NCBI GenBank assembly: GCA_948471335.1
Contig: CAOKRZ010000031.1
Coordinates: forward strand, 1 to 9,769
Source: an uncultured Christensenella sp.
Lineage (GTDB): Bacteria; Bacillota; Clostridia; Christensenellales; UBA1242
Reading direction: 5' to 3'
Length of the DNA stretch: 9,769 nucleotides
Part shown: piece by piece, positions 6,027-9,769 of the stretch
How the letters are laid out: every line of letters starts with the position of its first letter
Numbering within the stretch: position 1 is the first letter of the stretch
Made by a program: the position numbers and the translations under genes
The notes under the pieces: generated by a model
What the model was told of the DNA's origin: nothing
What the model saw: the letters and a program-made list of their open reading frames with translations, nothing else
Databases searched by the model: none

Positions 6027-7263
6027 AGACTATATTTGCTGAGCACATAACAAGCCCAAGCAAGATAAAATAGATGAAAGCCACGCCGATTATGAGCGCA
6101 ATCAAAAGCACAAGGCTTTTTGAAAGAGAAGAAACAAAGTTTGCAATTTGACCATTTCCAAGGGGCTCAACTATTCCGGCAATAAGTTTCAAAACAAGCA
6201 TAAACATGATAAGCTGAATAAGCGGCGAAAGAATTGTTGCAAGAAGAAGCAAAAGCCCACCTGCACCAACGGCGTTTTTGATAAGGCTTGAGCTTGCAAG
6301 AATGATGCTCATTCCATCTGAGAGATAAGAACCGAGGATTGGCACATAAGAACGGATTGCATATTTGGCAGTCCTTATTGAAACTCCATCGACAGCACCT
6401 GCTGTTATGCCTTGAATGGAAAGAAAAGCAGTAAAGACTGTGAAGATGAGACCAGTAAGCCACTTAAACGTGCTGTTGAAAAAGGAAGTGAACTTGTCAA
6501 GCTTTATTGAATTTGAAAGGTTCGAAACGACACTGAAAACAGTTGAGAAAATAAAGATTGGCAAAAGGATATATGTGAAAAGATTGAGAATTGTCCCTGT
6601 AAGAAGTGCCATAGCTGGTTGATAAACCGAAACTGATACGCTTCCTCCAACAGCCGTCAACAGCGTCAGTAGAATTGGAAAGATTGCATCCATTTGCGCT
6701 TTGATCGAGTTTATTGTGCTTGTTGTAAGTCCGACCATACGCGTAACAATTGTGAGAAGAAGAACGACAATCACTCCATAAGTGACAAAGTGAATTATAT
6801 TTGAAATTGACTTTCCGTTTGTGTTTGGCTTTAAGCCTTGAAGCATGCCTCCAAGGATTGAAATTGCAATAACTGCTGATATAATTGGAAGCATTGAAAG
6901 AAGCTCATCGAAAAAGAGCGAAAAGATTGCTCCCCATAAACTGGAAGAAGACGAAGCGAAGTCGCCATTTATAATTGCCTTAATCTTCTTTAAAAAGTTG
7001 TTGCCACCAAAAATATTTTTTGTTGTCTCGTCAAATGAAGACAGAATGCTTTCAAGCGAAGAGAAATCAAGGTTTGAAAGCTGATCATCAACAGAATCAG
7101 AAATTTCATCCATGATTTCTTCTTGCGTCAAGTTATCGGCGGCGGCACACGCAGAAGCTTGTCCAAAACTAAAAAACGGCAAAATGAAAAAGATTAAGGT
7201 TAACGACAGAAACAAATATAATACAACATATTTCTTTTGTCTTGAAACTGACCTGAAAATCAT
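6025..7263 (-). CDS. spoIIIAE: Stage III sporulation protein AE
   Basis: SpoIIIAE is the largest membrane protein of the SpoIIIA complex and is thought to act as part of its export platform. This copy has 412 residues, close to the B. subtilis length. A signal-type segment (about 13-41, ending near ASACA) is followed by an extracytoplasmic acidic stretch with repeated LSNLDFSSLESILSSF-like helices (62-77). Membrane segments follow at about 108-141, 155-178, 193-212, 217-249, 267-292, 321-365 (probably two) and 383-405. The hallmark YAIRSYVPILGSYLSDG is at 301-317. The ATG overlaps the spoIIIAD stop by 4 bp (ATGA). GGAG lies about 13 nt upstream, so coupling is likely. It ends in UAG, 9 nt before spoIIIAF. 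Confidence 0.97.
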   Translation of the reverse strand: MIFRSVSRQKKYVVLYLFLSLTLIFFILPFFSFGQASACAAADNLTQEEIMDEISDSVDDQLSNLDFSSLESILSSFDETTKNIFGGNNFLKKIKAIINGDFASSSSSLWGAIFSLFFDELLSMLPIISAVIAISILGGMLQGLKPNTNGKSISNIIHFVTYGVIVVLLLTIVTRMVGLTTSTINSIKAQMDAIFPILLTLLTAVGGSVSVSVYQPAMALLTGTILNLFTYILLPIFIFSTVFSVVSNLSNSIKLDKFTSFFNSTFKWLTGLIFTVFTAFLSIQGITAGAVDGVSIRTAKYAIRSYVPILGSYLSDGMSIILASSSLIKNAVGAGGLLLLLATILSPLIQLIMFMLVLKLIAGIVEPLGNGQIANFVSSLSKSLVLLIALIIGVAFIYFILLGLVMCSANIV

Positions 7264-7652
7264 TTAGGCAAAATCTCCATAATAATTTTAAGGATGCTTG
7301 TCACAATTGGAAGCGCCATAACCATGATGATAATTTTCCCGCCAAGAAGCACTTTGTCGCCAAGCCCAGAATTGCCAGTCTCTGAACAAACGCTTGCAGT
7401 GAATTCGACGAGATAGCCAATGCCAACAATCTTCAATATCAAAACGTAAAGTCCAGAAGAAACGCCTGTTGATTCAATCACATTTTTGATCGCATCAAAA
7501 ATGCCAGTCAAATATGACAGCACCATAACAAGGATAATCACCCCACCTGTCAACCCAATCATAATTGCAAAGTCACTTCGCACAGGTCTGACAATAAGAG
7601 TTGCGATTGAGGTTATAAGTGCAATGGCAAGAATTTTAAAAATTATTTCCAA
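7260..7652 (-). CDS. spoIIIAD: Stage III sporulation protein AD (TTG start)
   Basis: This 130-residue membrane protein is a SpoIIIAC/AD family member, expected to form part of the export platform in the mother-cell membrane. It has four hydrophobic stretches (about 3-20, 29-52, 62-82 and 104-124). The conserved pattern VIESTGVSSGLYVLILKIVGIGYLVEF is at about 58-84, with ETGNSGLGDKVLLGGKIIIM after it. The start is a TTG at 7652. The product would begin MEIIFKILAIALI, which fits the family N-terminus, and no in-frame ATG exists nearby upstream. AAGGA (7669-7665) is 12 nt from it, a long spacing. A 70-nt gap separates it from spoIIIAC, unlike the tight spacing elsewhere in the operon. The TGA stop overlaps the spoIIIAE start. 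Confidence 0.93.
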   Translation of the reverse strand: MEIIFKILAIALITSIATLIVRPVRSDFAIMIGLTGGVIILVMVLSYLTGIFDAIKNVIESTGVSSGLYVLILKIVGIGYLVEFTASVCSETGNSGLGDKVLLGGKIIIMVMALPIVTSILKIIMEILPK

Positions 7653-7722
7653 GCTTCTTTTAGATCCTTCAAACTTATGTAAGCCGACTTTTCCTTTTAA
7701 CTTACCTTTTTCTTTTGATGTT

Positions 7723-7917
7723 TTAAAAACTAAAAAGCGTTTTCAGCGTCGTGAAGAGGTCGCCGATAAGACCAAGCACCATGAATATAACAATGATGAT
7801 TCCTGCAAGAGTTGCAAGAGTTGATATTTCGTCTTTTCCTGTCTGTTTGAGGATTTGCCCAACTATGGCTGTCAGCAGACCAATACCTGCAATTTTGAAA
7901 ATTATTTCAACGCCCAT
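7723..7917 (-). CDS. spoIIIAC: Stage III sporulation protein AC
   Basis: SpoIIIAC is a 64-residue, almost wholly hydrophobic protein, homologous to the N-terminal part of SpoIIIAD. Two membrane segments (about 5-22 and 31-55) are separated by the polar turn LKQTGKDEIST (23-33), which carries the family's K-x-x-G-[KR]-x-E pattern. Length and sequence match the family. The ATG has a strong AGGAGG whose first bases come from the UAG stop of spoIIIAB, 9 nt upstream. It ends in TAA and is followed by the unusual 70-nt gap before spoIIIAD. Confidence 0.96.
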   Translation of the reverse strand: MGVEIIFKIAGIGLLTAIVGQILKQTGKDEISTLATLAGIIIVIFMVLGLIGDLFTTLKTLFSF

Positions 7918-7926
7918 GTTTCCCTC

Positions 7927-8424
7927 CTATATAAGCAAAATAATCACGGCAAGCCCCGCCACCAGAGAAAGTTTCATTGACATAGAGCCATACTTTTTGT
8001 TCTCTTGCGCAGCAGAAGAAACCATTTCATCAAAACGCGTTTCAAAGTTTTTAAGCTCTTTCGATTGACTGTCAACATCACTGCGACCAAGCGAACGGAA
8101 AAACAAAAATATAAGATCCTTTTCCTCTTCCTTAAGAAAGTTTATTCCTTTGAAGAGACTTTCTTTATCAAGAGGACTCTCTTTGTCAATAAAAGCAAGA
8201 TAATTTTCTGTTAACCCGCAAAGCTGCGCTTTTGTCTTTTCATCAAATCCATAAATTAAGTTTTTGATCCTCTCTCTTGAAAAAGAAATCTCAACATTGA
8301 GTTTTTGGCAAATAAGCACAAGCGCTTTAAAGAAGTTCGCCCTTTTTCTATACTTTCCTGATATGATTGCGCCAATTGATAAAGCAATGATAAATAAAAT
8401 TGCCATAAGAATGTATTTGATCAT
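7927..8424 (-). CDS. spoIIIAB: Stage III sporulation protein AB
   Basis: SpoIIIAB resembles type II secretion/type IV pilus inner-membrane platform proteins (GspF-like) and probably works with the SpoIIIAA ATPase. This copy has 165 residues, near the usual 170. One membrane segment lies at each end (about 4-22 and 149-165), with a helical cytoplasmic region between them. The family motif FFRSLGRSDVDSQ is at 108-120. LNVEISFSRERI (42-53) is also typical. The ATG has AGGAGG at ideal spacing, and the UAG stop of spoIIIAA supplies its first bases. It ends in UAG, 9 nt before spoIIIAC and in the same reading frame as both neighbours. Confidence 0.96.
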   Translation of the reverse strand: MIKYILMAILFIIALSIGAIISGKYRKRANFFKALVLICQKLNVEISFSRERIKNLIYGFDEKTKAQLCGLTENYLAFIDKESPLDKESLFKGINFLKEEEKDLIFLFFRSLGRSDVDSQSKELKNFETRFDEMVSSAAQENKKYGSMSMKLSLVAGLAVIILLI

Positions 8425-8433
8425 GTCGCCCTC

Positions 8434-9342
8434 CTAATACTTTGTCACTCGTGAGAAGTTTTCACTGTAAACGCCTTCAATTGTTCCAGGACCATTTCTC
8501 ATTGACAGAAGAATATATCTTGAAAACAATTTTTCATCAATCAGCTTTGAAAAGGCTGGTTTTCTTTGAAAACTTTCAATGCTGCCAGCATGCGCTGACG
8601 CCAGGATGTTCACACCGCAGTTGACAGCATAGCGAACGGCCTCAACATCTTCTTCCTGACCAAGCTCATCGGTGACGATAAGGTTTGGACTGAGCGAACG
8701 TATCCCATTTTCAAAACCCACCTTTTTGCGTGCAAAAGAAATCTTGTCTGCAAAGTTTCCAATGCTTCCGTTTTTGCCTATATCAAGTTCACCTCTCTCG
8801 TCAAGAACAAGCACATTGAATGCATAGTTTCGCTCTGACAGCTGGCAAATAAAGTCACGCAGGAATGTCGTTTTCCCAGCTCCTGGCGGAGAAATAATGA
8901 GAGTGTTCAAAACTCTTTCCTCTTGCAAAATGTGATTGAAAACAGGAAGAGAACAATTTTTTATTTCATGCGGAATTCTTATATTGATACTTGAAAAGTT
9001 TGTCATAGTTTTGATCTGACCTTTTTCTTCAATCATGTCGCCACCAAGCCCAAGTCTGATCCCGCCTTTTGTGACGATAAAGCCTTTTTTGATTTGCTCA
9101 TTGACAGAATAGATTGAACACTCACTTGCGCGAAAGACCATATCTTCAATCATAACTCTTGAAGGGATGATTGCCTCTTTCAAATTGCCCGTCATCCCTT
9201 TTTCGCCAAGAAAAAAGCGTTGCCCGCCGATAGACAAAACAATAGGCTTGTCCGCACGCATTCTGATCTCATTAAGCGCGTTAAAACTTACCCTCTCCGC
9301 AAGCACGTTGTAGATTTCTTTGGGCAGAATCTTATCAAGCAT
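8434..9342 (-). CDS. spoIIIAA: Stage III sporulation protein AA, ATPase
   Basis: SpoIIIAA is a soluble mother-cell ATPase related to secretion ATPases, needed for SpoIIIA channel function and forespore gene expression. From the chosen start it has 302 residues. The N-terminal domain (about 1-120) contains NEIRMRADKPIVL and the family segment GGIRLGLGGD. The P-loop SPPGAGKTT is at 151-159 and the Walker B-like VLVLDERGEL at 177-186. A second acidic motif LIVTDELGQEEDVEA is near 221-235, with ASAHAGS after it. The ATG at 9342 is used because AAGGAG lies 8 nt upstream. An in-frame TTG at 9372 would add ten residues but has no ribosome binding site and sits in candidate promoter sequence. It ends in UAG, 9 nt before spoIIIAB. 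Confidence 0.97.
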   Translation of the reverse strand: MLDKILPKEIYNVLAERVSFNALNEIRMRADKPIVLSIGGQRFFLGEKGMTGNLKEAIIPSRVMIEDMVFRASECSIYSVNEQIKKGFIVTKGGIRLGLGGDMIEEKGQIKTMTNFSSINIRIPHEIKNCSLPVFNHILQEERVLNTLIISPPGAGKTTFLRDFICQLSERNYAFNVLVLDERGELDIGKNGSIGNFADKISFARKKVGFENGIRSLSPNLIVTDELGQEEDVEAVRYAVNCGVNILASAHAGSIESFQRKPAFSKLIDEKLFSRYILLSMRNGPGTIEGVYSENFSRVTKY

Positions 9343-9350
9343 ACATTCAT

Positions 9351-9356
9351 CTCCTT
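9351..9356 (-). promoter_or_regulatory. Ribosome binding site deciding the spoIIIAA start
   Basis: AAGGAG lies 8 nt before the ATG at 9342. It supports the 302-residue form over the longer TTG-started form at 9372. Confidence 0.85.
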
Positions 9357-9361
9357 GCCAT

Positions 9362-9412
9362 ATGCTATGCAAAAAGATGTTTAGCTTATGTTAAAGATAA
9401 AAAATAACTTTG
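9362..9412 (-). promoter_or_regulatory. Candidate sigma-E-type promoter region of the spoIIIA operon
   Basis: In B. subtilis the spoIIIA operon is transcribed by mother-cell sigma-E, whose -10 is roughly CATAnnnT with an ATA-containing -35 about 14-15 bp upstream. Two overlapping -10 candidates are visible on the minus strand. CATAAGCT (9390-9383) has a poor -35 (CAAAGTT, 9412-9406) but would leave a sensible leader of about 34 nt. CATAGCAT (9369-9362) has ACATAAG (9391-9385) 15 bp upstream, but would start the transcript at the ribosome binding site. Neither is strong. Operon position is the main support. Confidence 0.32.
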
Positions 9413-9438
9413 TCGACTTTTGCTGCCCACAAAGTTAT
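9398..9438 (-). repeat. 10-bp perfect inverted repeat with T-run, upstream of spoIIIA
   Basis: ATAACTTTGT and ACAAAGTTAT (9404-9413 and 9429-9438) are perfect reverse complements separated by 15 nt. Read on the minus strand, the hairpin is followed by five T, so it could be a third terminator between efp and spoIIIA. It could equally be a binding site for a dimeric regulator, since it abuts the candidate sigma-E promoter. The stem is AT-rich, which makes it a weak terminator. Confidence 0.55.
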
Positions 9439-9456
9439 CATAATAATTTTTATACC

Positions 9457-9469
9457 GTGCCCAAGGCAC
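9457..9469. repeat. Small GC-rich hairpin after the efp terminator
   Basis: GTGCC-CAA-GGCAC on the plus strand can form a 5-bp stem with a 3-nt loop. On the minus strand it comes directly after the T-tract of the main efp terminator and has no T-run of its own. Its role is unknown. Confidence 0.4.
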
Positions 9470-9494
9470 AAAAAAAGCAGACATTGAAGTCTGC
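9470..9494 (-). terminator. Intrinsic terminator downstream of efp
   Basis: Read on the minus strand, GCAGAC-TTCAAT-GTCTGC forms a perfect 6-bp stem with a 6-nt loop, followed at once by seven T. This is a standard rho-independent terminator ending the efp transcript 64 nt after the stop codon. Confidence 0.85.
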
Positions 9495-9537
9495 CATAAG
9501 AAAACGCTCACTTTGCTTGTGTTATTCTTGCGTTCCT

Positions 9538-9556
9538 AAAAAAGCGTTTAAGACGC
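9538..9556 (-). terminator. Weak terminator-like hairpin right after the efp stop
   Basis: Read on the minus strand, GCGT-CTTAA-ACGC followed by six T starts 2 nt after the efp TAA. The 4-bp stem is short, so it is at best a partial terminator ahead of the stronger one at 9470-9494. The AAACGCT here can also pair with AGCGTTT about 34 nt downstream, an alternative fold. Confidence 0.45.
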
Positions 9557-9557
9557 C

Positions 9558-9769
9558 TTATTTAACTCTTTCCATATAGCTTCCGTCACGAGTGTCAATT
9601 CTGATTCTTTCACCCATGTTGACGAAAAGTGGCACGTTAAGCACATATCCTGTTTCAACCTTAGCTGGCTTTGTTGTTGACTTTGAAGTGTCGCCTTGGA
9701 TGCCAGGTTCGCAATCAATAACTTCAAGCTCAACAAAAGTTGGAGGAAGCACTGAGAATGGATTTCCTT
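9558..9769 (-). CDS. efp: Elongation factor P, C-terminal part (partial)
   Basis: Only the last 69 residues are in the window and the 5' part lies beyond the right edge. The sequence fits domains II-III of EF-P: LPPTFVELEVIDCEPGIQGD, then TKPAKVETGYVLNVPLFVN, then GERIRIDTRDGSYMERVK at the C-terminus. EF-P binds the ribosome between the P and E sites and relieves stalling at consecutive prolines. The modified tip residue is in domain I and cannot be seen here. Two terminator-like hairpins follow the TAA stop, so efp probably ends its own transcript. efp directly upstream of spoIIIA is a common arrangement in Clostridia. Confidence 0.96.
   Translation of the reverse strand, partial: GNPFSVLPPTFVELEVIDCEPGIQGDTSKSTTKPAKVETGYVLNVPLFVNMGERIRIDTRDGSYMERVK

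Noticed and set aside
7486..8068. Plus-strand open frames of 112 and 105 codons across spoIIIAB-AD
   Set aside because: They overlap each other and lie entirely antisense to conserved spoIIIA genes. They are explained as mirror frames of hydrophobic proteins.
9370..9372. TTG start giving a 312-residue SpoIIIAA
   Set aside because: It has no ribosome binding site. The ATG at 9342 has AAGGAG at the right distance and fits the family N-terminus.
9343..9557. Riboswitch or small RNA in the efp-spoIIIA gap
   Set aside because: The region is accounted for by simple hairpins and T-runs. I do not recognise any riboswitch core motif.
9388..9579. Plus-strand open frame of 63 codons in the efp-spoIIIAA gap
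   Set aside because: It runs through the terminator hairpins, has no clear ribosome binding site and ends inside efp. It has no recognisable domain.
1..9769. Mobile element, prophage, CRISPR or defence island
   Set aside because: No transposase, integrase, direct-repeat array or attachment-like repeat is visible, and all genes belong to conserved core families in one co-oriented block.

Overview
The window is a compact block of core genes from an endospore-forming member of the Bacillota, most likely a Clostridia-type lineage. The evidence is a complete eight-gene spoIIIA operon, AT-rich sequence, strong AGGAGG-type ribosome binding sites and the clostridial-style order efp - spoIIIAA-AH - asp23 - nusB - xseA. 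I cannot name a genus. All sixteen genes I support lie on the minus strand, so transcription runs from the right end to the left end.

In transcription order: the C-terminal part of efp (elongation factor P) enters at the right edge and is followed by a 215-bp intergenic region. This region holds three hairpin/T-run structures, an inverted repeat and weak sigma-E-like promoter candidates. Then comes the complete spoIIIAA-AB-AC-AD-AE-AF-AG-AH operon (9342 to 4485). It encodes the mother-cell half of the SpoIIIA-SpoIIQ feeding-tube channel that connects mother cell and forespore: an ATPase (AA), membrane platform proteins (AB-AF) and ring-forming proteins (AG, AH).

Straight after the spoIIIAH stop codon is a good housekeeping-type promoter (TTGCCA, 18 bp, TATAAT). 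It should drive an Asp23/YqhY family gene, nusB, xseA, proS and xseB. These five are packed with 4-bp overlaps or gaps of about 10 nt. The unusual point is that proS (prolyl-tRNA synthetase) sits between the two exonuclease VII subunit genes xseA and xseB, which are normally adjacent. At the left edge is the N-terminal 177 codons of a multi-pass membrane protein that resembles the clostridial proteins often labelled CorB-like.

I found no mobile element, CRISPR array, tRNA, rRNA, riboswitch or defence system. This is an ordinary core region and I see no novel system in it. Most second-look points concern organisation. Four gene junctions share one geometry, UAG-N9-AUG, in which the stop codon forms part of the ribosome binding site. 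The spoIIIA operon looks insulated from efp upstream but not from the genes downstream. A 70-nt gap and a TTG start interrupt the otherwise tight spoIIIA cluster. Four coding starts (spoIIIAA, spoIIIAF, asp23 and spoIIIAD) needed attention and are justified in the entries.
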